Of a DNA stretch of 64,000 nucleotides, positions 44,633-54,094 are shown piece by piece (within the stretch, counting starts at the first letter, position 1; every line of letters begins with the position of its first letter). A model generated the notes under the pieces. It did no database searches, was not told where the DNA came from, and saw only the letters and a program-made list of their open reading frames with translations. Source of the stretch: an uncultured Anaerolineae bacterium (GTDB taxonomy: Bacteria; Chloroflexota; Anaerolineae; Promineifilales; Promineifilaceae); the NCBI GenBank assembly GCA_905479495.1, contig CAJQMR010000003.1:186001-250000 (forward strand). The letters run 5' to 3'. The position numbers were made by a program, and so were the translations under genes.

Positions 44633-45862
44633 ATGGAAAAAATCACGCTGGATATTACGGAGATGGCACATGGCGGTTCGGCAATTGGCCGGGCCAGCCG
44701 GGGACGCACAGTTTTTGTGCCGTTGACGATTCCTGGGGAAAAAATTCGAGCGCAAATTGTTTCGGAGAAGAACAAATACGCGCAGGCAGAATTGGTCCAG
44801 GTGCTGCAAGCGTCACCGGAGCGGGTAACGCCTCGCTGCCAGCATTTTGCGGTGTGCGGCGGTTGCCACTTTCAGCATATGTCTTATCCGGCGCAGCTAG
44901 AAGCAAAGGAAGGCGTGGTGCGGGATCAACTGGCACGGTTGGGGGGCTTTAGGCAGGCCAACGTACAGCCCGTTTTGCCTAACCCGGAGCCGTGGGCATA
45001 CCAAGTAGAGATGATATTGAGTCCAGTGGGAAACGGCCGTCTCGGATATTGGTCACCGGTCAAGCACGAAGTGATTCCCATTGAAGAATGCCCCATTTCA
45101 CGACCAGAGCTGGTGGCTCTGCTGCATGACGTGGAGCTGGATTTACCTGGCTTGCGCAAGCTCTCTTTGCGGGTAGGCGATGATGAGGCGCTGCTGGCAG
45201 CCATCGAAGTAGACGGTGTGGAGCCACCAGAGCTGGAGGCAGATTTCCCTGTTTCCGTAGCCATTGTGCTGCCAGACAAAACGGCCGCTTCCCTCGTCGG
45301 TGATTTGTATTCTGTGCAGCAGGTAAACGGCCGTGATTTTCGCGTTTCGCCGGGGGTGGAGATGACGGCCAGCCCGGCTGGCATGGCGCTGGTGGTGGAA
45401 ACGGTACTGCGTTACGCCGCGCTTACCGGTGAGGAAAATGTCATTGAGCTCTATAGTGGCGCGGGCACACTCACCGCATTTTTGGCAGCGCAAGCGGGCG
45501 AGCTGGTAGCCGTGGAACGCAATCCAGACGCCGTGGCCGATCTGGCCGTCAATTTGGATGATCTGGATAACGTGAACGTTTTCGAGGGCGAGGTGGAAGC
45601 AGTACTCCCCTTGATGCCTGAAAGCGTTGAGCTAATGGTGGCTCACCCCTGGGCCAATGGATTATCTCGGAAGGCCGTTACAGCGATTATTGCTGCCAAA
45701 CCAGAGCGGTTTGTTTATGTAAGTTCTGATGTGGCCACGTTGGCAAGAGACGGCCGTTCCCTGGCCAAAGCAGGCTATCAATTAACTGAAGTCCAACCCA
45801 TCGACATGCGGCCACAAACTTTCCACATCGAAACCGTTTCCTTCTGGGAACGAAGCAGTTAA
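44633..45862 (+). CDS. TrmA/RumA-family RNA methyltransferase homologue lacking the catalytic Cys
   Basis: A 409-aa protein with an N-terminal TRAM-like domain (about 1-58), a cluster-binding block CQHFAVCGGCHF and a SAM-binding core (ENVIELYSGAGTLTAFLA). Active enzymes make 5-methyluridine in rRNA or tRNA using a Cys in an SCNP motif and carry DPPR. Here those sites read YVSSDVATLARD (Ser365 at the Cys position) and AHPWANGLS, so methyl transfer by the normal route looks impossible. It may bind RNA without catalysis or use another chemistry. Start ATG 44633. Upstream TTG starts lie in copy C. Confidence 0.85.
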   Translation: MEKITLDITEMAHGGSAIGRASRGRTVFVPLTIPGEKIRAQIVSEKNKYAQAELVQVLQASPERVTPRCQHFAVCGGCHFQHMSYPAQLEAKEGVVRDQLARLGGFRQANVQPVLPNPEPWAYQVEMILSPVGNGRLGYWSPVKHEVIPIEECPISRPELVALLHDVELDLPGLRKLSLRVGDDEALLAAIEVDGVEPPELEADFPVSVAIVLPDKTAASLVGDLYSVQQVNGRDFRVSPGVEMTASPAGMALVVETVLRYAALTGEENVIELYSGAGTLTAFLAAQAGELVAVERNPDAVADLAVNLDDLDNVNVFEGEVEAVLPLMPESVELMVAHPWANGLSRKAVTAIIAAKPERFVYVSSDVATLARDGRSLAKAGYQLTEVQPIDMRPQTFHIETVSFWERSS

Positions 45863-45882
45863 TATTCCTGCCACATAAAATA

Positions 45883-45954
45883 AACCGCAGAGAACGCGGA
45901 GGGCGCAGAGGAAAGTCATAAAAATCTCAGCGTTCTCCGCGACTCTCTGCGGTT
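45883..45954. terminator. inverted repeat between convergent genes
   Basis: AACCGCAGAGA (45883-45893) pairs with TCTCTGCGGTT (45944-45954), with an inner CGCGGA/TCCGCG pairing. It lies between convergent genes and could stop transcription from both sides. No long T-run. Confidence 0.5.
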
Positions 45955-45961
45955 AAATTAT

Positions 45962-46312
45962 CTACTCAGAGTCGTCGTCTTTGTCGCCCCCTTGCTGCGG
46001 AAAACGGAAAAACTGATCGGCCAGATTAGTGGGCAGCCGAATCTCACCAAACTGGCGTTCGTAGTTGGCGATGTTTTGGGCCAGGGCGCTTTGCAACATT
46101 TTGGCGTGCATGGGGGACATAATGACGCGAGAAAGCACACGGCCGCGCGGCATTCGCGGCAGTACTTGGGCAAAATCAAGCACAATCTCCCCAGGCGTGT
46201 GGCTAATAAAGGCGAGGTTGGCATAAACGGCCACCAGCTCCTTGGGAATATCAATGGCAATTCGCTTTTGCCCTGGTTTGGGCTGTTGTGGTTTGGGGGT
46301 TTCGTCGCTCAT
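45962..46312 (-). CDS. DUF3467-family protein
   Basis: A 116-aa soluble protein. The segment YANLAFISHTPGEIVLDFAQVLPR then VLSRVIMSPMHAKML is the DUF3467 core, a family of unknown function. The C-terminus is acidic (GGDKDDDSE). I choose the ATG at 46312, which has GGAG about 8 bases upstream. Two earlier in-frame Met codons are less well placed. It is divergent from comEA across a short gap. Confidence 0.85.
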   Translation of the reverse strand: MSDETPKPQQPKPGQKRIAIDIPKELVAVYANLAFISHTPGEIVLDFAQVLPRMPRGRVLSRVIMSPMHAKMLQSALAQNIANYERQFGEIRLPTNLADQFFRFPQQGGDKDDDSE

Positions 46313-46485
46313 ATTTATCTCCATTAACAAAAGTAATCCTACTGTGTAAGATACTTCAACTGCCCCGTTTTGAAAAATGCAGCCGTTTGTGTCCTGGTGC
46401 CAGCCTGTGTAAAATAGCGTCGTTCCGTGGGACTCTTGGTAAACGCATCAGGTTGTTTTGTAAAACGGCCGTCATCATTTGGGGG

Positions 46486-47136
46486 ATGATTGTGTTCAAC
46501 AAAGGCAATTTACTTTCTTATCTTGTAACATTATTTGTGGGCATTACGTTGGGAGCTGGAGGGGTCGCGCTCTCAGGACGGGTACAGCCAGCAGATATTG
46601 TGATTCAGCCACCAGCACCCACTGCTTTGCCCGCACCTACGGCGACGCCGGGACCATTACGAGTGTTTGTGAACGGGGCTGTGGCCATCCCAGCCGTGTA
46701 TGAATTAGCCCCAGACGCCATTTTGCAGCAGGCCATTGAGCAGGCAGGTGGATTCACGGCAGAAGCAGATACGGCCGTTGTCAATCTGGCACTGCCCTTG
46801 CAGGATGGTATGCAAATTTATGTACCCACGCTAGATGAAACGACTGAACAGGTGCAAGCCATCATCAGTACTCCCTCAGTGCGAACAGAAGGCATTGAGC
46901 TGGATTTAGCAGACGATACGGCCGTTACCACCAATGGCGAAATAGTTAACATAAATACAGCAGATGTGGCCCAATTAGACACCTTGCCCGGTATTGGTCC
47001 CAGTACGGCCGAAAAGATCGTAGAATACCGCAACAGCAATGGACCATTTGCCACCATCGACGAGATTATGAGCGTCTCTGGCATTGGCCCCGCTAAATTT
47101 GAGCAAATTCAAGCGTTTATCACCGTTGACGAGTAA
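46486..47136 (+). CDS. comEA: ComEA-like DNA-binding competence protein
   Basis: A 216-aa membrane-anchored protein: an N-terminal helix (about 9-29), a Pro-rich linker, an SLBB-like domain (about 60-125, LRVFVNGAVAIPAVYEL) and two helix-hairpin-helix motifs (LDTLPGIGPSTAEKIVEYR and ISVSGIGPAK-like text at about 195-205). ComEA binds double-stranded DNA outside the membrane during natural transformation. No other competence genes are in the window. The start is uncertain between ATG 46486 and GTG 46492, because a GGGGG run is close. Confidence 0.9.
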   Translation: MIVFNKGNLLSYLVTLFVGITLGAGGVALSGRVQPADIVIQPPAPTALPAPTATPGPLRVFVNGAVAIPAVYELAPDAILQQAIEQAGGFTAEADTAVVNLALPLQDGMQIYVPTLDETTEQVQAIISTPSVRTEGIELDLADDTAVTTNGEIVNINTADVAQLDTLPGIGPSTAEKIVEYRNSNGPFATIDEIMSVSGIGPAKFEQIQAFITVDE

Positions 47137-47146
47137 GCACCGGATC

Positions 47147-47199
47147 AACCTGCGGGAGGGTTGGCGTGGCAGCAGGTCAACAAAATATCCTTCCGCAGG
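47147..47199. repeat. CCTGCGGGAGG-family inverted repeat
   Basis: AACCTGCGGGAGGG (47147-47160) is imperfectly complementary to CCTTCCGCAGGC (about 47189-47200). It lies between comEA and the GT9 gene. It belongs to the same family as 43814-43867. Confidence 0.6.
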
Positions 47200-47207
47200 C
47201 TAACTTT

Positions 47208-48323
47208 ATGCCTCAAGAGACTTTCCTAACTGCCACCCTGGCTCGATTGGCCAGCATTCCGTTCCGGTTAATCAAACGGCCGTTCACCCCACCCCAAAAA
47301 GCACTCATTCTACATCCCTGCTGCCTCAGCCAGGTGATGCTGGCAACGCCCTTGCTGGCCGTTCTCGCCAATGCCTTTCCCAACACCCGCTTCGATTGGG
47401 CCATCAGTGACTGGGCAAGACCGGCTATTGCCAAGAACCCACACCTGCGCGAGCTAATCGACACAGGAAATTTGGGGATTGCCAAAATGACCCAATCTCA
47501 GCTGCGGGAGCTTATTTTTCAGTTTAAGCAGCAAACATACGATACCTGCTTCATCTTGGGCCGGTCCAGCCAGCTTTCCTGGGTCGCCTGGCAGGCAGGC
47601 ATTCCCCAGCGCATTGGCGTGGCTTCTGGCGGGCGCGGTTTTGCCCAAACGCTCGTTGCCCCCGTGCGCACCGGCCAGCAACATGCAACCGACGTTTATC
47701 TTTCCATAGCAGCCGCCTGTGGGATTGACATGCCGCCAGGCGAGCGCCCGCCGATGGCTTTTTACCCGGCAGACGATGACCGAACGGCCGTTACCCAGCG
47801 CCTGATCGATGAGTTGGACTGGTTGGGCGATGTCCCGCTGGTGGTAATCCATCCTGGGGGCGGGGAAGGCTCCGTTTATGAAGATCCGTTAAAGCGGTGG
47901 CCCAGCGAACGGTTTGTGCTGCTGGCTAATCATTTAGTGCGGCAGCACAAGGCACGCATCTTGCTGGTAGGCAGTCAACACGACAAAGCGCTGGCCACAG
48001 ACATCGCTGGCATGACCTCTTTACGTTGCGCCAACTGGGCTGGACGGGTGACGTTGGGAGAATTGGGCGCACTGGGCGAGATTGCCAATTTGTACATCGG
48101 TAACGACACGGGGCCAACCCATATTGCCGCAGCAATGGGCTGCCCGACGCTGGCCATTTTTGGGCCAAGCAATCCCGCACTTTCTGCGCCATTTTCCCCC
48201 AAGGCAGACCGGGTGGTTACCTTGTGGCAGGGGGGAGAGGAACGGCCGTTTTCCTGGCAAGAAGGTGTTACCGTCAGCGAAGCGATCAAAGCCGCCGACC
48301 GTTTACTGCGCCTGCGAGGGTGA
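47208..48323 (+). CDS. family 9 glycosyltransferase (heptosyltransferase-like)
   Basis: A 371-aa GT-B enzyme. The GT9 signature YIGNDTGPTHIAAAMG and the phosphate-binding VVIHPGGGEGS are visible. GT9 members transfer ADP-heptose or similar sugars to lipid A core or other acceptors. In an organism without obvious LPS genes here, the acceptor is uncertain. ATG 47208 is preferred over the GTG at 47166, which falls within the inverted repeat. Confidence 0.9.
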   Translation: MPQETFLTATLARLASIPFRLIKRPFTPPQKALILHPCCLSQVMLATPLLAVLANAFPNTRFDWAISDWARPAIAKNPHLRELIDTGNLGIAKMTQSQLRELIFQFKQQTYDTCFILGRSSQLSWVAWQAGIPQRIGVASGGRGFAQTLVAPVRTGQQHATDVYLSIAAACGIDMPPGERPPMAFYPADDDRTAVTQRLIDELDWLGDVPLVVIHPGGGEGSVYEDPLKRWPSERFVLLANHLVRQHKARILLVGSQHDKALATDIAGMTSLRCANWAGRVTLGELGALGEIANLYIGNDTGPTHIAAAMGCPTLAIFGPSNPALSAPFSPKADRVVTLWQGGEERPFSWQEGVTVSEAIKAADRLLRLRG

Positions 48324-48328
48324 TCATA

Positions 48329-48420
48329 ACCTGACAGGTTTACAGCAGAATTTGGTCAAAATGGTTCTTTGCATGCAAAATTAGCCTAATTTCCCGCTCA
48401 TTCCGAAAACCTGTCAGGAT
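48329..48420. repeat. CCTGACAGG-type inverted repeat
   Basis: AACCTGACAGGTT (48329-48341), itself a palindrome, with a second copy AAAACCTGTCAGGAT (about 48406-48420). Located between convergent genes. Confidence 0.65.
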
Positions 48421-48427
48421 TCCTAAA

Positions 48428-49945
48428 TTACTTAATCACCACCGGCGTATAAATCCGATACACCACAATTTCTACCGCGCCAATGTCACACCGCGTCGAT
48501 TGGGGCCGCTCTAACCCGCGCTGGTCGCTGGCCAGGCAAGCGGTGCCGCCGCTGCCCGGGTCAGCCGGATTACCCGCATCAACCACCGGGCTGGTGAGCT
48601 TGGGAGTGTGATAGGCGGCCCCATCTGCTAAGAGGGAAGTGATTTGGTTGAGGTCAGGATTGATACCCTGAATATCACCCGTGGCTGTGAGAAAAGTGCA
48701 GCTCTGGTCGCTGGCCAGATTGTAACCATTGGAAACGGCCATACCCCCACTGGCACCACAAGTCACCTGTCCTGAAACTGACGAGATAATGGAATTGCCT
48801 ATGGTGACGGTACCCCCATTAATAAAGAGTGAGGTGCCGTTGGTCAGGTGAATCGTCACATTATTCAACGTGGCGGAGCCGCTGTTATTGTACAAACCGG
48901 GGCCGTTGTTGCTGGGCTGATTTTCAAGGTCAGAGTTGCGGCTAAGCGTACTGTTATTGGCAATGAGCGTACTGGTGTTGTATATCCCCGCCCCGGTTGG
49001 CCCCTGATTTTGCACCAACGCACTGTTGGTTATGGTTGCCTGACCGCTGTTGTAAAGGCCACCCCCAACCAATGCGGCTATATTGCCGTTGCCTACGTTG
49101 GTATTGGTTACCTGTAGGTTGCCCAGATTGTAAATTCCTGCGCCATTTTGGGCTTTGTTGCTGGTGATGTCCAGGTTCAGCAGGGTGAAGTCGGCGCCAG
49201 CTGCATTATAAACACCACCGCCAAACTGCGTGGTCTGCGTGTCGGTTGAGCCATTTTGCCTGATGCTTGTTTGCTCATCTAAAATGGCAGTTCCGTTATT
49301 GTAAATCCCAGCACCGTTGGTGGCAAAGTTGAGAACCAGGGCTAGATTATCGGCCATAAGGGTACCGTTGTTGTAGATGCCGCCACCGGAAACGGCCGCA
49401 CCCGTCTGAATCATCACGTCAGTCAGCCGAACTTCGCTGCCGCTGCTGGCAATGTAAAGTCCGCCCCCCAAACCCGTGCCATTGGCCTCATTGCTGCTCA
49501 GGGTTACGTTGGTCAGCGTCAGGTCACCGCCGCTGAGCCGGATGCCACCGCCGTTACCGTTGGTGATACTGCCATTTTGGATAATCATGTTTCGCATTTC
49601 GACGGTGGGACTACCTGTGATGGTTACGGCCGTTCCGCTATTTTGGGCATCAATGATGGTTTTTTGTCCTACAAATGTCAGTGATTTATTCAGCGTAATA
49701 GTTTCACTATAGATTTCATTGACACCGAGATCTGGGGCAAACTCCAAAATATCTCCACTGTTGATGGTATTGATAGCGGTTTGAATTGATGAAAAATCAC
49801 ACGGGTTACTGGTGCTTTTACAAATAGTCCAAGTGTCAGCCCTAGCCGATTCCACGCCAAGCTGCCAAACAAACAATGATAATAACAAGAATAAACCAAA
49901 TTTTAGCCAGGGAACCACTGGCAAACGATCTTTTTGCTGCAACAT
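48428..49945 (-). CDS. secreted right-handed beta-helix protein
   Basis: A 505-aa exported protein: a signal peptide (about residues 1-33, ending ESARA), a Cys-containing first strand and many short repeats such as GGGLYN or GAGIYNNGT, the pattern of a parallel beta-helix as in pectate lyases and polymorphic outer membrane repeats. The last residues are a hydrophobic tail YRIYTPVVIK. No catalytic motif of a polysaccharide lyase was found. ATG 49945 is chosen for its GGAGGG site, although an upstream ATG at 49984 is open. Confidence 0.88.
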   Translation of the reverse strand: MLQQKDRLPVVPWLKFGLFLLLSLFVWQLGVESARADTWTICKSTSNPCDFSSIQTAINTINSGDILEFAPDLGVNEIYSETITLNKSLTFVGQKTIIDAQNSGTAVTITGSPTVEMRNMIIQNGSITNGNGGGIRLSGGDLTLTNVTLSSNEANGTGLGGGLYIASSGSEVRLTDVMIQTGAAVSGGGIYNNGTLMADNLALVLNFATNGAGIYNNGTAILDEQTSIRQNGSTDTQTTQFGGGVYNAAGADFTLLNLDITSNKAQNGAGIYNLGNLQVTNTNVGNGNIAALVGGGLYNSGQATITNSALVQNQGPTGAGIYNTSTLIANNSTLSRNSDLENQPSNNGPGLYNNSGSATLNNVTIHLTNGTSLFINGGTVTIGNSIISSVSGQVTCGASGGMAVSNGYNLASDQSCTFLTATGDIQGINPDLNQITSLLADGAAYHTPKLTSPVVDAGNPADPGSGGTACLASDQRGLERPQSTRCDIGAVEIVVYRIYTPVVIK

Positions 49946-50275
49946 AAAAAACCCTCCGACGCAAAGGAATAACTCAGAACACAAATTAATTGTCGTTAAT
50001 ACGAAATAAAAATAGTGGGTGGGAAAATATTTCCCACGGTGTCGCCTAAAAGTAAAGGACCCGCTTGAAGTGAAGTATGGGGTTATTTCACCTTCACCAT
50101 TTCATCATTGTATCGTAGTTAGTCTCACTTACGAGGGTAGTTAAGAGGTTGTGGCGAGGTGAGTGTCCGCTAATAATTTGTCTTTCTGGTGGTAGATTGC
50201 TCGTTTTTTAGGAAACGGCCGTTACAATTCAACCTAGTATCCCTCACAACCTTGAGTCACATTTGGAGACATAAC
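49946..50275. other. divergent intergenic region with palindromes
   Basis: A 330-base gap between divergent genes, likely with promoters for both. It holds a palindrome GTGGGAAAATATTTCCCAC (50019-50037), a possible operator, and an ACGGCCGT site at about 50216. No RNA gene or promoter pair was recognised with certainty. Confidence 0.5.
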
Positions 50276-51292
50276 ATGACACAATCAGATATTCGGCCAA
50301 TTCTGGCCGAAAGCCGCGCCTGGAAAACGGCCGTGGCCCCCTATCAAAAGCCAGACCTGCGCCGCAGTGTGTGGCAGATCGTTAACACGTTGGTACCTTA
50401 CTTTTTAGTATGGGTATTGATGGTGCCCGCTTTCCGTATTTCCTTTTGGCTGGCCTTGCCGCTCATTATTTTGGGCGCAGGCTTCACCGTGCGCGCTTTT
50501 ATCATCTTTCACGATTGTGGTCATGGCGCTTTCTTCAAGTCGCGCCGCGCCAACGAAATTGTGGGCTTCATCACCGGTTTGGTCGCCTTCACGCCCTTTT
50601 TTGCCTGGCGGCATGGCCACGCCCTGCACCATTCCGCCTCTGGCGACTTGGACCGGCGCGGCGACGGCGATGTCTGGATGATGACCGTAGACGAATATTT
50701 GGCCTCCCCCCGGTGGCGGCGTGCGGTTTACCGCATTTATCGTTACCCGCTCGTTTTGTTTGTCATTTCCCCGCTATTCTTATTCCTGTTTGTGCATCGC
50801 ATTCCCCTAAAAGGCCGCAAACGGGAACATCTCAGCGTCTGGCTCACCAACGTAGCCCTGCTGATGATTGCCATTTTGATGAGCTTGCTGATTGGCTTTA
50901 AGACCTATGCGATTTTGCAATTCTCCATCATTGGGCTGTCTGCCACGGCTGGCGTCTGGCTTTTTTACGTGCAGCATCAGTACGAAGAAGTGTACTGGCA
51001 GCGGCACAACGCCTGGGATTACGCCACGGCCGCTGTGGAAGGCAGTTCGTTTTACAAACTGCCCAAGATTTTGCAATGGTTCACCGGAAATATTGGCTTT
51101 CACCACATTCACCACCTCAGCCCGCGCATTCCCAACTACAATTTGGAGCCATGCCACAATGCCAACCCAGAACTGCACGTAGAGCCGCTGACGCTGCTGC
51201 AAAGCTTCAAATGCATTCGCTACCGGCTGTGGGATGAGGCCAATTTCCGCCTCATCGGCTTTGGTGAACTAAAGAAAATCGCCCGCGCATAA
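50276..51292 (+). CDS. membrane fatty acid desaturase
   Basis: A 338-aa diiron desaturase with four or so helices and the three His boxes: HDCGHG, HALHH (in WRHGHALHHSAS) and HHIHH (in GFHHIHHLSPR). It introduces double bonds into membrane lipid acyl chains. The regiospecificity is unknown. ATG 50276 with GGAG 7 bases upstream is chosen over a longer frame from 50189. Confidence 0.93.
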   Translation: MTQSDIRPILAESRAWKTAVAPYQKPDLRRSVWQIVNTLVPYFLVWVLMVPAFRISFWLALPLIILGAGFTVRAFIIFHDCGHGAFFKSRRANEIVGFITGLVAFTPFFAWRHGHALHHSASGDLDRRGDGDVWMMTVDEYLASPRWRRAVYRIYRYPLVLFVISPLFLFLFVHRIPLKGRKREHLSVWLTNVALLMIAILMSLLIGFKTYAILQFSIIGLSATAGVWLFYVQHQYEEVYWQRHNAWDYATAAVEGSSFYKLPKILQWFTGNIGFHHIHHLSPRIPNYNLEPCHNANPELHVEPLTLLQSFKCIRYRLWDEANFRLIGFGELKKIARA

Positions 51293-51387
51293 CTGCAAGC
51301 TGTATAACTTGTTTCCGCATTCTGCGTGGAATGAAATTAGAAATGGAGAGAGGCGTCCGTAAATGTGTATGTGGACGCCTCTTTCTG

Positions 51388-52374
51388 TTAGGGCGCAATG
51401 ATTGGTTGGGCTTCCAAGACAGGCGATTGTACTGACACACCTGTAAACAGGGAGCCTTCTTCGAACCAGGACTTGGGGGCAGGGGCACCCCACAAGGTTT
51501 GCCGCTGTGGGTCGCGCAGCTGCCACTCGATGGGTTCCAGGTCGGGGTCTACCGTCAGGTAATCGCTGGTGTAAAGCTCAATGCGATGGCCGTCAGGGTC
51601 GCGCACGTAGAGGAAGAAGGCGTTGGAGATGCCGTGCCGCCCGGGACCACGCTCCATGTTGCTCAAATAGCCCGTTGTTGACATCAAATCACATAAATGG
51701 ATGATGTGCATCGCTGTAGGCACCCAAATGGCTGTATGGTGCAGGCGCGGGCCGGTGCCGTTGGTGAAGGCCATGTCGTGAATGTTGCCTTTGCGGTGCA
51801 TCCACACCGCCCACAGCTGCGGCTCGGCGTCTTCGGAGACGGTGTATTCCGTGGTGCGGAAGCCTAGCTCCAGCGCCCAGAAATCGTGGCTGGCCTGGAC
51901 GTTGGGAGTGAAGCAGTTGAAATGGTCGATGCGCTGCGGGTGGCAGCCGCGATACGCGCCGTACTGTTGAAGCATTCGTTCTGCCTGGGCAAATTCGTAG
52001 CAAAATTCTAGCGGCATCCCAAATGGGTCGCGCAGGCGCAGTGACCGGCCTTGACCATGCGATTCTGCCCAGGTGGGTTGCTCGCCCTTCTGGGAAAAGT
52101 AGGCCGCCATGCTATCCAAATCCGCCTCGCTGGCCACTTTGAAGCCAAGCCGGATGACGTGCGGCTCGGCCACTTTGGTGAGGACGAAGGAGTGATGGTT
52201 GCGCTCCTCTAGTCCACGCAGGTAAATCGAGTCACCGACCTGTTCGGTTTCAATCAGGCCCAAAATTTCGGTATAAAAATTGCGCGAGGCGTCCAAATCG
52301 GTGACGCCAAGCTCCACATGGCTCATGCGGATGATGTTGAAGGGTGGGGTTCCGGCAGGGTGTTGGATGGGCAT
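51388..52374 (-). CDS. hpaD: homoprotocatechuate 2,3-dioxygenase-like extradiol dioxygenase
   Basis: A 328-aa ring-cleaving dioxygenase of the VOC type. Two domains each begin with a conserved block (MSHVELGVTDLDAS and RIDHFNCFTPNVQ). The metal ligands are His in RIDHFN, His in RLHHTAIWV and Glu in RIELYTSDY. This sequence pattern is that of 3,4-dihydroxyphenylacetate 2,3-dioxygenase, which opens the ring next to the diol. The aldehyde dehydrogenase and FAH genes upstream on this strand give the next pathway steps. Confidence 0.88.
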   Translation of the reverse strand: MPIQHPAGTPPFNIIRMSHVELGVTDLDASRNFYTEILGLIETEQVGDSIYLRGLEERNHHSFVLTKVAEPHVIRLGFKVASEADLDSMAAYFSQKGEQPTWAESHGQGRSLRLRDPFGMPLEFCYEFAQAERMLQQYGAYRGCHPQRIDHFNCFTPNVQASHDFWALELGFRTTEYTVSEDAEPQLWAVWMHRKGNIHDMAFTNGTGPRLHHTAIWVPTAMHIIHLCDLMSTTGYLSNMERGPGRHGISNAFFLYVRDPDGHRIELYTSDYLTVDPDLEPIEWQLRDPQRQTLWGAPAPKSWFEEGSLFTGVSVQSPVLEAQPIIAP

Positions 52375-52392
52375 GGTTTTCTCCTGTGAGGC

Positions 52393-52461
52393 CAGTGGTC
52401 AGTATTCAGTGAGCAGTAATCAGTTTTTACTGACCACTGTTTACTGACCACTGATTACTGA
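52393..52461. repeat. CAGTAATCAGT-family inverted repeat
   Basis: Reiterated words such as CAGTGGTCAGTA and TACTGACCACTG form inverted arms between two minus-strand genes. A related repeat lies at 58482-58555. Confidence 0.8.
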
Positions 52462-52462
52462 A

Positions 52463-53989
52463 CTACGCGCCGAGGCGCGGGATGCGATGGTCGCCAAAGG
52501 CGATGCTGATATTTTTCGTTTCCATGTAGAAGTCGAAGCTGTAGTCGCCGCCGTCGCGGCCGATGCCGCTGTTTTTGACGCCGCCGAACGGCGTGGGCAG
52601 GTGGCGTACGTTTTGCGAATTAATCCAGACCATGCCCGCTTCGACTTTGTGGGCCATTTTTAGGGCACGGCTCACGTCGCGGGTCCAGATGTAGGCGGTG
52701 AGGCCGTATTTGACGCCGTTGGCGATTTCCAGTGCTTCGGCATCGCTGCTGAAGGGGATGGCGGTGAGGAACGGGCCGAAGATTTCTTCCTGGGCGATGC
52801 GCATGGTGGGGCTGGCGTCTTTGAAGAAGGTGGGGGTGATGTAGGCGCCGTCAGCCAGCCCGGCGGGATGCTGCCCGTCGCCAGCCATCAGCGTGGCGCC
52901 ATCCTCCTGGCCGATTTGCACGTAGCTGCTCACTTTTTCCCAATGGCCCTGGTGGATCAGCGGGCCGATTTCGGTGGCGGGGTCGAGCGGGTGGCCGACT
53001 TTGAGTTTTTTGACGCGCTCGGCCAGTTTGGCGGTGAACTCGTCGTAGATGGGGTGTTCTACCAGGAGGCGGCTGCTGGAAGTGCAGCGTTCGCCGTTGA
53101 GAGAGTATTTCATGAAAACGGCCGTATCCAACGCCCTTTCCAAATCCGCATCGGCAAACACAATAATCGGGTTCTTACCACCCAGCTCAAAATGGACCCG
53201 CTTCAGTGTTGGCGCACCCTGAGCCATGATGTGGCTGCCGGTGGTCGTCTCGCCAACAAAGGCAATGGCTTTGATGAGCGGATGCTCGGTGAGTGCTTTA
53301 CCTGCGGTCTCGCCAAAGCCGTTGACCAGATTGACCACGCCAGCGGGAATGCCTGCCTCGTGCATCAGCTCGGTGAGGCGTTGGGCGGTGACGGGGCTGA
53401 GCTCGGCCGGTTTGTGCACGACGGTGCAGCCTGCGGCCAGCGCCGGAGCGATTTTCCAGGTGCTAAGCATAAACGGCGTGTTCCACGGCGTAATCACACC
53501 CACCGGGCCGATGGGCTGGCGGATGGTGTAGTTCATGTGCTCGTGGGCAGGTAGGGCCAGACCATCATTGGCCGATTCGACGCGATCGGCAAAAAAGCGG
53601 AAGTTGGCGGCGGCGCGAACGGCCGCTTTGCTCATAAACCGTATCGGCTGGCCGGTGTCGATGCTTTCCAGCAGGGCAATCTCTTCCGCGTGAGCCTCGA
53701 TCAGGTCGGCGACGCGGTAGAGCAGGTCGCGGCGCTGTTTGGCGGGTAGCGCGGCCCAGGCGGGAAAGGCCTCATGTGCTGCTTGGGTGGCGAGATCGAT
53801 GTCGGCGGCGTCGCCTTCAGCCACGGTGCAGAGGAGGCTGTTGTCGATGGGGCTGTGGTTGTTGTAGGTTTTGCCGGATTGGGATTCGAGGTGACGGCCG
53901 TTAATAATATTTTTCAGCCCATCAGCTTCTATGCCATCACGATAAATTGCTACTTTTTCAAGATTTTCTTTTAGAGTTCCTGTTGCCAT
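52463..53989 (-). CDS. hpaE: 5-carboxymethyl-2-hydroxymuconate semialdehyde dehydrogenase-like ALDH
   Basis: A 508-aa NAD(P)-dependent aldehyde dehydrogenase. The cofactor-binding block VITPWNTPFMLSTWK, the catalytic Glu in FELGGKNPI and the catalytic Cys in NGERCTSSSR are all present. In the homoprotocatechuate pathway the enzyme oxidises the ring-cleavage product. Adjacent hpaD-like and FAH genes support that role. Other semialdehydes are possible. Confidence 0.87.
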   Translation of the reverse strand: MATGTLKENLEKVAIYRDGIEADGLKNIINGRHLESQSGKTYNNHSPIDNSLLCTVAEGDAADIDLATQAAHEAFPAWAALPAKQRRDLLYRVADLIEAHAEEIALLESIDTGQPIRFMSKAAVRAAANFRFFADRVESANDGLALPAHEHMNYTIRQPIGPVGVITPWNTPFMLSTWKIAPALAAGCTVVHKPAELSPVTAQRLTELMHEAGIPAGVVNLVNGFGETAGKALTEHPLIKAIAFVGETTTGSHIMAQGAPTLKRVHFELGGKNPIIVFADADLERALDTAVFMKYSLNGERCTSSSRLLVEHPIYDEFTAKLAERVKKLKVGHPLDPATEIGPLIHQGHWEKVSSYVQIGQEDGATLMAGDGQHPAGLADGAYITPTFFKDASPTMRIAQEEIFGPFLTAIPFSSDAEALEIANGVKYGLTAYIWTRDVSRALKMAHKVEAGMVWINSQNVRHLPTPFGGVKNSGIGRDGGDYSFDFYMETKNISIAFGDHRIPRLGA

Positions 53990-54002
53990 TGGTTTGTCCT
54001 TT

Positions 54003-54092
54003 TAAAAGCGGAACACAGAGTTACACGGAGAAGCGCAGAGGTTCACAGAGATGAAGAGAGAAGTCTGCGTAATCTGCGAAATCTGTGGATAG
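54003..54092. repeat. short-word repeat between minus-strand genes
   Basis: Tracts such as ACACAGAGTTACACGGAG and TCTGCGTAATCTGCGAAATC, related to the repeats before 34695 and 54843. No strong single hairpin. Confidence 0.6.
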
Positions 54093-54094
54093 AT

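Noticed and set aside
52868..53554. Plus-strand open frame (228 codons) across the aldehyde dehydrogenase gene
   Set aside because: The minus strand encodes an intact aldehyde dehydrogenase with all catalytic motifs. The other frame is a shadow.
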